From contig JACRMN010000007.1 in the NCBI GenBank assembly GCA_016214955.1, positions 62,001 through 126,000 of the forward strand: 64,000 nt of DNA, written 5' to 3'. Source of the stretch: Deltaproteobacteria bacterium. Lineage in GTDB: Bacteria; Myxococcota; Myxococcia; Myxococcales; Anaeromyxobacteraceae. A program made the position numbers and the translations under genes. Shown here one piece after another: positions 34,437 through 45,325 of the stretch; within the stretch, counting starts at the first letter, position 1; every line of letters starts with the position of its first letter. Below the pieces are notes generated by a model that made no database searches, was not told where the DNA came from, and was given only the letters and a program-made list of their open reading frames with translations.

Positions 34437-35720
34437 TCAGAGCCAGGAGAGGAGCAGCCCGGCCAGGCCGCCGGCCATCATGGTCCCGAAGGAGAGCGCC
34501 ACGGTCCGGCCGAAGGCGGCGCCGCCGAGGACGGCGGCCATGGCCCCCTTCACGACGGTGTTGGAGAAGAGGCCCAGCACCACCGCGGTGGCCGCCACCC
34601 GCCACTCCACCTGCGTGCCGGCCAGCTCGGCCATGGAGAGGGCGATGGTGTCGACGTCGGTGGTGCCGGCCAGCACGCCGGTCACGTAGATGCCGCCGGT
34701 GCCCAGCCGGGCGGCGGCGAAGCGGGAGCCCACCAGCACGGCGGCGAAGAAGAGGCCGAACTTGAAGGCGGTGGAGAGCTCGAAGGGGTTCTGGATCTGC
34801 AGGCCGCCGCTGGTCTCCCCCGTGGGGCGGCGCCTCAGCCAGAGCCAGGCCAGCAGGCCGCCCAGCCCCATGCCGGCCAGCGGCAGGGCCAGCGGGCCCA
34901 GGAGGGGGCCGTTGAGGAACCCGATCAGCACGGCCACCCGGGCGCACATGACCGTCGAGGCGGCCACCACCGCCAGGGCGCAGGGGGCGGCCAGGGCGGG
35001 CTGCTCCCTGGCCTTGGCGGCCATGGAGAGGGTGACGGCGGTGGAGGAGGCCAGGCCGCCCACCAGCCCGGTGAGCCCGAGGCCGCGCTCCGGTCCGACG
35101 AGCCGCACGGCCGCGTAGCCCACGAAGCTGATGCCCGAGATGAGCACCACCATCCAGCCCAGGCTGCGGGGGTTGAGGGCCCCGTAGGGCCCGAGCGCCC
35201 GGTCGGGCAGGAGCGGCAGCACCACCACCGACACGATGAGGAACTTGAGCGCGGCGGTGACGTCCTCGCGCGAGACCCGGGTGGCGAAGGGGCGCAGCAC
35301 CGGCTTGGAGGAGAGGAGCAGCGTGGCCACCACCGCCACCGCCGCCACCACCACCAGCCGCTGGCCCACCGGCTCGACCACCTGGCGCGAGGTGGCCAGC
35401 GCCCCCAGCAGGAAGCTCAGCAGGAAGGCGGCCTCGGAGGTGAGGCCGCGGTCGGCGCCGCGGCGCACGTCGTCGGCGTAGTTCACCACCAGGAAGGCCA
35501 CCAGGGCGGCGAAGGCGGCCACCGGCGCGGCCCAGCCCAGCCGCCGCTCCAGCAGCATGGCCACGCCGGCCACCAGCGCGAAGAGCGGGTGGGTGCGGGC
35601 CCCGCCCAGGAAGGAGCTGGTGCCCTGGTGGTGCGGCGCCGACTGCTCGCGCTCCAGGCCGATGAGCAGCCCGGCCGCGGCGGCCACCGCCAGCGAGAGG
35701 AAGGGTTCCAGCGGTTCCAT
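34437..35720 (-). CDS. MgtC/DUF4010 family membrane protein
   Basis: 427 residues with about a dozen hydrophobic helices. The N-terminal part is MgtC/SapB-like (FLSLAVAAAAGLLIGLEREQ, GGARTHPLFALVAGVAMLL), and the C-terminal ~220 residues match DUF4010 (GLTGLVGGLASSTAVTLSMAAKAR, GIYVTGVLAGTTDVDTIALSMAEL, SNTVVKGAMAAVLGG). These are inner-membrane proteins of unproven function, sometimes tied to ion homeostasis. A GAGGGG ribosome site precedes ATG 35720. A -10-like TAGGAT lies about 31 nt upstream (35751-35756, minus strand). Confidence 0.88.
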   Translation of the reverse strand: MEPLEPFLSLAVAAAAGLLIGLEREQSAPHHQGTSSFLGGARTHPLFALVAGVAMLLERRLGWAAPVAAFAALVAFLVVNYADDVRRGADRGLTSEAAFLLSFLLGALATSRQVVEPVGQRLVVVAAVAVVATLLLSSKPVLRPFATRVSREDVTAALKFLIVSVVVLPLLPDRALGPYGALNPRSLGWMVVLISGISFVGYAAVRLVGPERGLGLTGLVGGLASSTAVTLSMAAKAREQPALAAPCALAVVAASTVMCARVAVLIGFLNGPLLGPLALPLAGMGLGGLLAWLWLRRRPTGETSGGLQIQNPFELSTAFKFGLFFAAVLVGSRFAAARLGTGGIYVTGVLAGTTDVDTIALSMAELAGTQVEWRVAATAVVLGLFSNTVVKGAMAAVLGGAAFGRTVALSFGTMMAGGLAGLLLSWL

Positions 35721-35750
35721 CGGATTCGCCCCTCGGTGAAGCCCGGGACG

Positions 35751-35756
35751 ATCCTA
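35751..35756 (-). promoter_or_regulatory. Possible -10 box of the MgtC/DUF4010 gene
   Basis: TAGGAT on the minus strand (four of six consensus matches) is followed by a ~25-nt leader with a GAGGGG ribosome site. A -35 is not obvious. Confidence 0.35.
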
Positions 35757-35871
35757 CACCCGCTTGGTCCTGCCGGCCGGTTCCGCCGCGATATCGGAGC
35801 GCGCGCCCCCGGGCCTCGCGGCCGGGCCCCGTCGCGCGTCGCCTGCTCCCGCCCCGAGGGCGGAGGAAATT

Positions 35872-35910
35872 GGGAGCCGCCGGCTGGCCCCACGCCAACC
35901 GGCGGCTCCC
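35872..35910 (-). terminator. Strong hairpin downstream of glnK
   Basis: A perfect 12-bp stem (GGGAGCCGCCGG / CCGGCGGCTCCC, arms 35872-35883 and 35899-35910), extended by an inner TGGC/GCCA pair, is followed on the minus strand by AATTTCC. It lies 35 bp past the glnK stop. Likely intrinsic terminator despite the short T-run. Confidence 0.65.
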
Positions 35911-35915
35911 GCCCG

Positions 35916-35934
35916 CGCCACCCTCGGGGTGGCG
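35916..35934 (-). terminator. Second small hairpin after glnK
   Basis: A 7-bp perfect stem (CGCCACC/GGTGGCG) with a 5-nt loop sits between the glnK stop and the larger hairpin at 35872-35910. Tandem hairpins suggest a reinforced terminator or mRNA 3'-end protection. Confidence 0.45.
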
Positions 35935-35944
35935 TCTCGAAAGG

Positions 35945-36298
<354 letters not shown>

Positions 36299-36334
36299 TC
36301 AGGGGACCGCGCGGCTGCGGTGAACCCGTGACCG

Positions 36335-36350
36335 TGCAACCGCCGCGCCG
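36335..36350 (-). promoter_or_regulatory. Sigma-54-type promoter of glnK
   Basis: On the minus strand CGGCGCG, four bases, then TTGCA. The invariant GG and GC dinucleotides are exactly 10 bp apart (GG at 36349-36348, GC at 36337-36336). The -12 half is perfect and the -24 half is weak. It lies about 50 bp before the glnK start. Confidence 0.5.
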
Positions 36351-36563
36351 TCCCCCGCCCCCCGCGCTGGCGCGGATTTCCACGGGCACCCGCCGAGGAG
36401 CGCGCGATCGACGGGCAGCGGCCGCTTGCACCGCGGGCAGCCGCCGCGCCTGCCCTGTTCGGCAGCGGCCTCCGCTCGCCCGGCAGGCAGCACGTTCGCG
36501 GTGCAGGCTGCGCGGACGCGCGAATCGCCCTGTGGGCGCGGCCGTGGCGCCGGTGCGGGCCCG
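36351..36563. other. Centre of the glnK-amt divergent spacer
   Basis: The 363-bp spacer 36284-36646 holds no gene. Apart from the two sigma-54-type elements I see only a short inverted repeat (GGGCAG/CTGCCC, 36435-36455) and separated TGCACC and GGTGCA half-sites (near 36427 and 36500). These may bind an NtrC-type activator, but do not form one standard palindrome. Confidence 0.4.
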
Positions 36564-36579
36564 TGGCACGACCGCTGCA
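36564..36579 (+). promoter_or_regulatory. Sigma-54-type promoter of amt
   Basis: TGGCACG, four bases, then CTGCA. The -24 half is a perfect consensus and the -12 half differs in one base from TTGCA. GG and GC are exactly 10 bp apart (36565-36566 and 36577-36578). Predicted start near 36590, about 57 nt before the ATG. Confidence 0.65.
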
Positions 36580-36646
36580 ACCTGGCCGCTCACATGCCCG
36601 TCAGGCTCCGCAGCCCCGGGCCCCACACCCAACCGACGGGAGAACC

Positions 36647-38101
36647 ATGGCCGACCCGACCCTTCCAGAGCTGGCGAAGAACCTCGCCGACACGCAGACC
36701 GCGCTCAACATCGTCTGGACGATGGTGGCCGGCTTCCTCGTCATGTTCATGCAGGCCGGCTTCGCGCTGGTGGAGACCGGCCTGACGCGCGCCAAGAACG
36801 CCGCCCACACCATGGGCATGAACTTCCTCGTCTACGCCATCGGCATCATCGGCTTCTACTTCGTCGGCTTCGGGCTGCAGATGGGCGGCGTGGGCGCCAT
36901 GGGCACCTTCGGCGGTGACGCCACGCTCTCGAAGGAGTTCGTCGTCAGCCTGTTCGGGAAGGACTTCGGCCTCTTCGGCATGACCGGCTTCATGCTGCCG
37001 CTGTCGCAGTACTCGGCGGGCGTGGCCACCATGTTCCTCTTCCAGATGTGCTTCATGGACACCACCTGCACCATCCCCACTGGCGCGGCGGCCGAGCGCT
37101 GGAAGTTCTCGAGCTTCGTGCTCTTCAGCTTCGTCATCTCCACCATCATCTACCCGGTCTACGCCAACTGGGTGTGGGGCGGCGGCTGGCTCGCGGCACT
37201 GGGCGTGAACTTCGGCCTGGGCCACGGCCACGTGGACTTCGCCGGCTCCTCGGTGGTGCACATGACCGGCGGCGTGATGGCGCTGGTGCTGGGCAAGATG
37301 ATCGGGCCGCGCGCCGGCAAGTACTCGCCCGACGGCCGCATCAACCCCATCGCCCCGCAGAGCATCCCGCAGGTCATGCTGGGCACCTTCATCCTGGCCT
37401 TCGGCTGGTTCGGCTTCAACGCCGGCTCGACCCTGGCCGGCACCGACACCCGGCTGGCGGTGGTCGCCACCAACACCATGATCGCCAGCGCCACCGGCGC
37501 CTTCTCCGCCTACCTCTACGTGAGGGCGAAGTGGGGCAAGGCCGATCCGTCATGGCTCGCCAACGGCATGCTCGCCGGCCTGGTGGCCATCACCGCCCCC
37601 TGCGCCTTCGTCTCCTCCTGGGCCGCCGCCCTCATCGGCGCCGTCGCCGGCGTGCTCGTCATCGTGGCCGCCGTCTTCATCGACAGCAAGCTCAAGATCG
37701 ACGACCCGGTGGGCGCCTCGGCGGTCCACGGCGTCAACGGCGCCTGGGGCATCCTGGCCACCGGCCTCTTCGCCAACGGCGTCTACGGCCAGGGGCTGAA
37801 CGGCGTGGCCCACGGCGTCACCGGCCTCTTCTACGGCGACAAGGGCCAGCTCATCGCCTCGGTGATCGGCATCCTCGCCAACGTCGCCTACGTGGCGCCG
37901 CTGGCGGCCCTCGCCTTCTTCGTCATCGGCAAGGTGGTCGGCAACCGCGTCCCGCTCGAGGACGAGATCAACGGCCTCGACATCCCGGAGATGGGCGTCC
38001 ACGGCTACTCGGCCGACCCGGGCCCGTCGGTGGGCGTGACCGGCGCACCGGTCACCAGCGGGAGCCACGTCAGCGTGGCCAAGACGGTGCCGTCGATCTA
38101 G
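36647..38101 (+). CDS. amt: Ammonium transporter (Amt family)
   Basis: 484 residues with about 11-12 membrane helices. Family signatures include FLVMFMQAGFALVETGLTRAKN, FGKDFGLFGMTGFM, AGSSVVHMTGGVMALVLGKMIGPR (pore His), FGWFGFNAGSTL and SAVHGVNGAWGILATGLF (second pore His). The C-terminal tail (PLEDEINGLDIPEMGVHGYS) is the conserved regulatory tail that contacts PII. ATG 36647 follows a GGGAGAACC leader. Divergent from glnK; both appear to have sigma-54-type promoters. Ammonium or ammonia import under nitrogen limitation is expected. Confidence 0.95.
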   Translation: MADPTLPELAKNLADTQTALNIVWTMVAGFLVMFMQAGFALVETGLTRAKNAAHTMGMNFLVYAIGIIGFYFVGFGLQMGGVGAMGTFGGDATLSKEFVVSLFGKDFGLFGMTGFMLPLSQYSAGVATMFLFQMCFMDTTCTIPTGAAAERWKFSSFVLFSFVISTIIYPVYANWVWGGGWLAALGVNFGLGHGHVDFAGSSVVHMTGGVMALVLGKMIGPRAGKYSPDGRINPIAPQSIPQVMLGTFILAFGWFGFNAGSTLAGTDTRLAVVATNTMIASATGAFSAYLYVRAKWGKADPSWLANGMLAGLVAITAPCAFVSSWAAALIGAVAGVLVIVAAVFIDSKLKIDDPVGASAVHGVNGAWGILATGLFANGVYGQGLNGVAHGVTGLFYGDKGQLIASVIGILANVAYVAPLAALAFFVIGKVVGNRVPLEDEINGLDIPEMGVHGYSADPGPSVGVTGAPVTSGSHVSVAKTVPSI

Positions 38102-38121
38102 TCGCCTCCGCAGGGGGAGGT

Positions 38122-38157
38122 GAGGCCGCCCGGGCGCCCGTCGCCCGCGGCGGCCTC
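38122..38157. terminator. Hairpin between convergent amt and receiver-TPR genes
   Basis: A 9-bp perfect stem (GAGGCCGCC/GGCGGCCTC) encloses an 18-nt loop with its own CGGGCGCCCG palindrome. It occupies the 88-bp convergent spacer and could stop transcription from both sides. No T-tract is present. Confidence 0.45.
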
Positions 38158-38189
38158 GCCGCGTCCGGGGCGGCGGCGACCACCCCCGG

Positions 38190-39584
38190 TCAGAGCAGCT
38201 TCAGCAGCTCCTTGCGCAGCGAGGCCCTGGTGGCCTCGTCGGGGGCGGCGTGCACCGCCCGCTCCAGCGTCTCGGCCGCCTTGTTGCGGAAGCCCTTGTC
38301 GAGGTAGGTGGCGGCCAGGGCCTTGAGGGCCGGAAAGTGGCCGGGCCGCAGCTCCACCGCCCGCTCCAGCGCGCTCATGGCCCGGAAGGCGTCGCCGAGC
38401 GCCGTCAGCGCCTTGCCCAGGAGCCAGTGGGCCTCGGCGGAGAAGGCGTCGGCGTGCAGCGCCTGCTCCAGCGCGGCCACGGCCTCGCCGTGCTTGCCCG
38501 CGGCCAGGAGCGCCTTCCCCTGCTCCAGCGCCGGCCCGGCGCGGCCCTGGGGCGCCGCCTCGCGGGTGGCGGTGGCCTCCAGCACCACCTCGACCCGCCG
38601 CAGGAGGTCGTCGATGCGGAAGGGCTTCTCGACGTAGTCCTCGGCGCCGTAGCTCTGGCGCGCGTCCTCGGCGAAGCGCCAGCCGCGGTAGACCGCGGTC
38701 ATGATCATGATCGGCACCTGCCGGGTGGCCGGGTCGGAGCGCACCTTGCGGGCCACCTCGAAGCCGTGGACCTTGGGCAGCATGGCGTCGAGCAGCAGCA
38801 GATCGGGCGGCTGGGCGCGGATCTTGTCGAGCGCCTCCTGGCCGTCGGCGGCCACCTCCACCGCATACCCCTTGTGCTGCAGGGCGCGCTGGGCGAGCAG
38901 CCGGATGGCCGGCTCGTCGTCCACCACCAGCACGCGGGTGGGGCCGGGCACCACCTGCACCGTGGCCACCACCTCGTCGTCGGCGGTGTCGACGATCTCG
39001 ACGTCGGACATGGGCTCGGAGGACACGAACTCCACGTCGTCCCCGCCCACCAGCACCGCCTCCGGCGGCGCCTCGGCGGGGAGGACCGCCTCGATGCGGG
39101 CCAGCCCGGGCGGAGCGGCCGGGCCGCGCCACACGGTGGCCCCTTGCGCGGCGGCGTCGTAGGCCTGGGTGATGGCCTCCTGGAGCGCGCCCAGCACCGC
39201 CACGTAGATCGAGACCTCGCGGCCGGTGACGAAGCGCACCTCGGCCACCACCTGCTCGGCCCGGGCCGGCGAGTCCACCGCCAGGTGGAGCCGGTCGCCC
39301 TCGCTGGAGAGGGGGAGCACCAGGTCCCCCTCGGCCACGCTGCGGGGGACGGCCTGGAGCGCCTCGAGCTCGATGGCGGTGCGGGAGAGGTCCACGCCGG
39401 GCAGGCCGTGGCGGGTGGCCAGCGCCGCCACCAGGTCGCGCTCGTCGCAGGCGCGGTTGGCCAGGAGGCGGCTGCAGAGCCGCTGCCCGGCGGCGTGGGC
39501 CGCCAGCGAGGCCTCCTCCACGGCCGCGCGGCTCACGACGCCGCGCTGGACCAGCAGCTCGCCGATGAGGCGGTCGTCACCCAT
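38190..39584 (-). CDS. GspE_N-receiver-TPR signalling protein
   Basis: 464 residues in three parts. Residues ~1-150 match the N-terminal domain of type II secretion/type IV pilus ATPases (IGELLVQRGVVSRAAVEEAS, LCSRLLANRACDERDLVAALATRHGLPGVDLS); related MshEN domains bind cyclic di-GMP. Residues ~215-335 are a receiver with VLVVDDEPAIR, phospho-Asp in LLLLDAMLPKVHGFEVARK, and Lys in YVEKPFRIDDLL. The last ~110 residues hold TPR repeats (EQGKALLAAGKHGEAVAALEQAL, SALERAVELRPGHFPAL). The ATPase part is absent, so it is a signalling adaptor, possibly for motility or secretion. No kinase is adjacent. GGAGGGGAC precedes ATG 39584. Confidence 0.88.
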   Translation of the reverse strand: MGDDRLIGELLVQRGVVSRAAVEEASLAAHAAGQRLCSRLLANRACDERDLVAALATRHGLPGVDLSRTAIELEALQAVPRSVAEGDLVLPLSSEGDRLHLAVDSPARAEQVVAEVRFVTGREVSIYVAVLGALQEAITQAYDAAAQGATVWRGPAAPPGLARIEAVLPAEAPPEAVLVGGDDVEFVSSEPMSDVEIVDTADDEVVATVQVVPGPTRVLVVDDEPAIRLLAQRALQHKGYAVEVAADGQEALDKIRAQPPDLLLLDAMLPKVHGFEVARKVRSDPATRQVPIMIMTAVYRGWRFAEDARQSYGAEDYVEKPFRIDDLLRRVEVVLEATATREAAPQGRAGPALEQGKALLAAGKHGEAVAALEQALHADAFSAEAHWLLGKALTALGDAFRAMSALERAVELRPGHFPALKALAATYLDKGFRNKAAETLERAVHAAPDEATRASLRKELLKLL

Positions 39585-39630
39585 TGCCGGAGTCCCCTCC
39601 CGGCGCCCCGCCGCGCCGCTCCCGGCTACC

Positions 39631-40260
39631 CTACCCCACCGTCTCGGCGTAGGTCATCACCAGGTACATCACCGCCTCGCCCTCGCCGGCGTTGCGGTAC
39701 ACGTGGGCCGAGTCGGCCTCGAAGACGATGGCGTCGCCGGCGCGGAGCGCCTGGCGCTGGCCGTCGACCTCCACCTCCACGGCACCGGCCGACACCACCA
39801 GGTTCTCGACGGTGCCGGGGGCGTGGGGCTCGGCCTTCTCCTCGGCGCGGGGCGCCAGCTTGAGCTCGTAGAACTCCACCCGGCGCGGCTCGTCGAAGGG
39901 GAAGAGGGCCCGCGAGCGGAAGCGGCCGTCGTGGCTGGAGAGCACCTTGGCCTGCTCGCTGCGCAGCACGGTGACGCCGCCGGTCTGCTTGGAGCCGATG
40001 AGCGCCGAGAAGGGCACGCCCAGCGCGGTCGAGATCTTCCAGAGCACGTTGATGGTCGGCGCGCTCTGGCCCAGCTCCACCTGGCCGAGCATGGCGCGCG
40101 ACACGCCGGAGAGGCGCGAGAGCTTCTCCAGCGAGAGCTCGCGCTTGACCCGCAGGCGGCGCAGGTTCTGGCCCACCACCGGGGCCAGGTCGGCGGTCGG
40201 CGCGGTCTCGTCCGCGGGGATGGCGGCGCTCTTCTGGCGGGCGCGCTTGGGCTTGGGCAT
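39631..40260 (-). CDS. XRE-family regulator with C-terminal cupin
   Basis: 209 residues. Residues ~28-85 form an XRE helix-turn-helix (VGQNLRRLRVKRELSLEKLSRLSGVSRAMLGQVELGQSAPTINVLWKI split over two helices), and ~130-205 a cupin (GTVENLVVSAGAVEVEVDGQRQALRAGDAIVFEADSAHVYRN). Such proteins (PuuR-like) repress amine or amino-acid pathways, with the cupin binding a small ligand. An inverted repeat lies just upstream at 40273-40292, and GAGGAG precedes the ATG, so autoregulation is likely. No catabolic gene is adjacent. Confidence 0.92.
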   Translation of the reverse strand: MPKPKRARQKSAAIPADETAPTADLAPVVGQNLRRLRVKRELSLEKLSRLSGVSRAMLGQVELGQSAPTINVLWKISTALGVPFSALIGSKQTGGVTVLRSEQAKVLSSHDGRFRSRALFPFDEPRRVEFYELKLAPRAEEKAEPHAPGTVENLVVSAGAVEVEVDGQRQALRAGDAIVFEADSAHVYRNAGEGEAVMYLVMTYAETVG

Positions 40261-40272
40261 GGGCTCTCCTCT

Positions 40273-40292
40273 GGACGGACGTTTATCCGTCC
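40273..40292. promoter_or_regulatory. Palindromic operator upstream of the XRE-cupin gene
   Basis: A perfect 7-bp inverted repeat GGACGGA/TCCGTCC with a 6-bp spacer, 13 bp before the start codon. On the minus strand it contains GGATAAAC, a possible -10. Likely XRE binding site. Confidence 0.65.
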
Positions 40293-40368
40293 GAGCGGAG
40301 AAGGCGTCAAGGCGGAGTTGGGAGGGGGGCTCCGCCGAGGGGTGAAGCCAGGGACGCCTCGAGGAGAC

Positions 40369-41013
40369 TCACTCCCGGTCGACCCGCAGCGCGTCGGGCA
40401 GCTCGTTGCCGCTGCCCGGGGCGGCCGCGGTGCGCGGGAAGTGCTCGGCCAGGCGGGCGCCCACCGCCTCGATGGCGGCGCAGAAGCCGGTCGCCGGATC
40501 GCCGCGATGCATGCCGGCGGCCAGGAGGTCGACCGCCTGCTGCCAGGCCTCCTCCCCCATCTTCTCGTCGATGCCGTGGTCGCCGAGGACGACCGCGCGC
40601 CGCTCGAAGAGAGAGGCGAAGACCAGCACGCCCGTGCCCCGCGCCGTGTGGTGGAGGTCGTGCTCGTGGAAGGCCCGCAGGGCCCGCTGCCGCACCGCCC
40701 GCTCCATGCGCAGGCCGCGGGCCAGGACGCGCTCCACCGGATCCCAGTTGGCCACCAGCGCGAAGAGGATGCCCACCGCCACCTGGGCCACCACCACCTC
40801 GAAGAGGTGGAGCGGCCAGCGGGTGTCGAGCAGCAGCGCCGCGCCCGCACCCACCATGGCGCCGTAGACGCCCGCCCGCAGCCGCGCCTCGGGGTAGGCG
40901 TCCGACTTCTCCACCACCACCGCCACGATCTGGCCCAGGCTCCGGGCCTCGGCGGCCTTCACGGCCGCGTCCACCCGCTGCTGCGCCACCGCGTCGAAGA
41001 AGCGTCCGGGCAT
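40369..41013 (-). CDS. TPM-domain membrane protein
   Basis: 214 residues. The N- and C-terminal parts carry a TPM-like fold (MPGRFFDAVAQQRVDAAVKAAEARSLGQIVAVVVEKSDAYPEA; TGVLVFASLFERRAVVLGDHGIDEKMGEEAWQQAVDLL), interrupted by two membrane helices (AGVYGAMVGAGAALLL, VVAQVAVGILFALVANW). Proteins like this normally sit with LemA and a Gly-rich TPM protein, as here. Function is unproven; roles in membrane or envelope maintenance have been suggested. GAGGAG precedes ATG 41013. It is 9 bp from the upstream TPM gene. Confidence 0.85.
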   Translation of the reverse strand: MPGRFFDAVAQQRVDAAVKAAEARSLGQIVAVVVEKSDAYPEARLRAGVYGAMVGAGAALLLDTRWPLHLFEVVVAQVAVGILFALVANWDPVERVLARGLRMERAVRQRALRAFHEHDLHHTARGTGVLVFASLFERRAVVLGDHGIDEKMGEEAWQQAVDLLAAGMHRGDPATGFCAAIEAVGARLAEHFPRTAAAPGSGNELPDALRVDRE

Positions 41014-41022
41014 TCGCGCTCC

Positions 41023-41799
41023 TCACCAGCTCCCGCTGGCGCCACCGCCCGAGAACCCGCCGCCGCCACCGCTCCAGCCGCCGCCGCCCGAGCCCCCTCC
41101 GAACCCTCCGCCCAGCCCCCCACCGCCGCCCCAGCCGCCGCCGATGAACGGTCCGCCGCCGCCCCACCGGCCCCGGCGCCGCGAGCCGCGGCTGGCCAGG
41201 GAGACGGCGAACACCAGGAAGGGGACGCCTGCGAAGAGCAGCCAGGGGAGCAGGCCGCCGAGCATGTGCCAGCCCACCGAGCGCGGGGCCGGCGCGTCCG
41301 CCTTCACTCCCTCCGGCAGCGCCCCCACCGCGGCCAGGATCTGCTGCCCGGCGCGGAGCAGCCCGTCGCCGTAGCGCCGCTCGCGGAAGGCCGGGGCGAT
41401 GGTGTTGCGGATGATGCGGCCGGACTGGACGTCGGTGAGGCCGCCCTCGATGCCGCCGCCGACCTCGATGCGCACCTTGCGGTCGTCGAGGGCCACCAGC
41501 ACCAGCACGCCGTTGTCCTTTCCGCGCGTCCCCAGCTTCCAGGCCTCGGCCACCCGCATGGAGAAGGCCTCGACCGCCTCGCCGTCGAGCGTGCGGACGA
41601 CGAGGTACTGGAGCTGGACCCCCTGGCCGCCCTGGCCGGCCCGGGCCTGCTGGCACAGCGTCTCCAGCGCGCGGCGGGATCGCCCGTCGAGCAGGCCCGC
41701 CTCGTCCACCACCGGCCCGGTGAGCGCCGGCACCGGGCGCTCGGCCACCGCCGGGGCCGCCCAGCACAGGAGCGCCGCCAGGGTGAGCAGACGGGCCAC
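41023..41799 (-). CDS. TPM-domain protein with Gly-rich tail (YgcG-like)
   Basis: 258 residues from GTG 41799. Signal peptide LLTLAALLCWAAPAVAE, then a TPM domain (~25-160; VPALTGPVVDEAGLLDGRSRRALE, LVVRTLDGEAVEAFSMRVAEAWKLG, NGVLVLVALDDRKVRIEVGGGIEG, IRNTIAPAFRERRYGDGLL), one membrane helix (LLPWLLFAGVPFLVFAVSL) and a tail of Gly/Ser/Trp repeats. The family is anchored in the inner membrane with the TPM domain outside. It is 8 bp after lemA, a conserved operon. Confidence 0.88.
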   Translation of the reverse strand: MARLLTLAALLCWAAPAVAERPVPALTGPVVDEAGLLDGRSRRALETLCQQARAGQGGQGVQLQYLVVRTLDGEAVEAFSMRVAEAWKLGTRGKDNGVLVLVALDDRKVRIEVGGGIEGGLTDVQSGRIIRNTIAPAFRERRYGDGLLRAGQQILAAVGALPEGVKADAPAPRSVGWHMLGGLLPWLLFAGVPFLVFAVSLASRGSRRRGRWGGGGPFIGGGWGGGGGLGGGFGGGSGGGGWSGGGGGFSGGGASGSW

Positions 41800-41807
41800 G
41801 GCGGCCC

Positions 41808-42386
41808 CTACTTGAACTTCACCTGGGGCGCCTTCTCGGCGTCGGGCGTGGTGGCCGCGAACTGGGCCTTGGGCTGCTTCTTGTACATCAGCGAGTTGGT
41901 CCAGCTGGTCGGCGGCACCGTCACCAGGTCGTTGAACTTGCGCACCTCGTCGATGTAGCGGCGGCGGGCGGTGGCGATGCGGTTCTCGGTGCCCTCGAGC
42001 TGCACCTGCAGGTCGCGGAAGTTGTCGTTGGCCTTGAGCTGCGGGTAGGCCTCGGCCACCGCCAGCAGCCGGCCCAGCGCGCTCTTCAGGCCCGCCTGGG
42101 CCTCCTCGAAGCGCTTGAGGTTCTCCGGCGTGAGGTCGTTGGCGGTGAGCTGGATCGAGGTCGCCTTGGCCCGCGCCGCCACCACCGCCTCCAGCGTGTC
42201 CTTCTCGTGGGCGGCCGCGCCCTTCACGGTCTCCACCAGGTTGGGCACCAGGTCGGCGCGCCGCTGGTACTGGTTCTGGACCTCGGCCCAGGCGGCCGAC
42301 ACCGCGTTGTCGGCCTGCGGGATCGACTGGAAGCCACAGGCCCCGAGCGAGAGGGCCGCCGCGGCCAGGAGCAGGTTGGTTCGCAT
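41808..42386 (-). CDS. lemA: LemA family lipoprotein
   Basis: 192 residues. A lipoprotein signal ends in LGAC (LLLAAAALSLGACGF). LemA signatures follow: NAVSAAWAEVQNQYQRRADLVPNLVETVKGAAAHEKDTLEAVVAARAKA (split helices), AVAEAYPQLKANDNFRDLQVQLEGTENRIATARRRYIDEVRKFN. LemA proteins are helical membrane proteins of uncertain function, here the first gene of a LemA-TPM-TPM unit. No Shine-Dalgarno is seen; instead TACGTT lies exactly six bases before the ATG (see 42393-42398). Confidence 0.92.
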   Translation of the reverse strand: MRTNLLLAAAALSLGACGFQSIPQADNAVSAAWAEVQNQYQRRADLVPNLVETVKGAAAHEKDTLEAVVAARAKATSIQLTANDLTPENLKRFEEAQAGLKSALGRLLAVAEAYPQLKANDNFRDLQVQLEGTENRIATARRRYIDEVRKFNDLVTVPPTSWTNSLMYKKQPKAQFAATTPDAEKAPQVKFK

Positions 42387-42392
42387 GCCGGC

Positions 42393-42398
42393 AACGTA
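42393..42398 (-). promoter_or_regulatory. -10-like box six bases before the lemA ATG
   Basis: On the minus strand TACGTT, then six bases, then ATG. Only three of six positions match TATAAT, but TA...T is kept and the spacing equals that of ku. Candidate leaderless promoter; weak alone. Confidence 0.35.
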
Positions 42399-42441
42399 AC
42401 GCAGGGCCCGGGCGTGTAAAGTGAAACCGGAGATCCGCGCC

Positions 42442-42806
42442 GTGAAACCACCCCCCGGATGGGAGAAGTACTACCGCATCGTGGCCCGCATCCCGCGGGG
42501 CCGCGTCAGCACCTACGGCGAGGTGGCGGCCCTGGCCGGCCGGCCGCGCGGCGCCCGCGAGGTGGGCTACGCGCTGGCGGCCCTGCGCGGCACCCGGAAC
42601 CGCATCCCCTGGCAGCGGGTGCTGGGCAAGCGGCCCGGCGCCTTCGCCGGCATCTCGCTCCTCGACCCGATGGGGGCGGCGGTACAGCGCGACCTGCTGG
42701 AGCGCGAGGGCGTGGCCTTCGACGAGCGGGAGCGCATCCCGCTCGAGCGCTTCGGCTGGCGGCCACGCCGGCGCCGCGCCGCGGGCAGGGCGCGGCCGCC
42801 GCGCCG

Positions 42807-42810
<4 letters not shown>
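42442..42810 (+). CDS. Alkyltransferase-like protein (MGMT family, Cys replaced by Trp)
   Basis: About 122 residues of the O6-alkylguanine-DNA alkyltransferase fold: YRIVARIPRGRVSTYGEVAALAG, REVGYALAALR, IPWQRVLGK. The alkyl-accepting Cys of the PCHRV motif is Trp57, so it cannot dealkylate DNA directly. ATL proteins bind alkylated guanine and hand the lesion to nucleotide excision repair. GTG 42442 is preferred because GGAG lies 9 nt upstream; an in-frame GTG at 42421 adds seven residues. The C-terminus is Arg-rich. The stop overlaps the convergent glycogen phosphorylase stop by 4 nt. Confidence 0.88.
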
Positions 42811-45317
<2,507 letters not shown>

Positions 45318-45325
45318 GGTCTTCC

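Noticed and set aside
36427-36506. TGCACC and GGTGCA as an NtrC site
   Set aside because: The half-sites are about 70 bp apart, far beyond the normal spacing of one NtrC dimer site, so they are only noted in the spacer entry.
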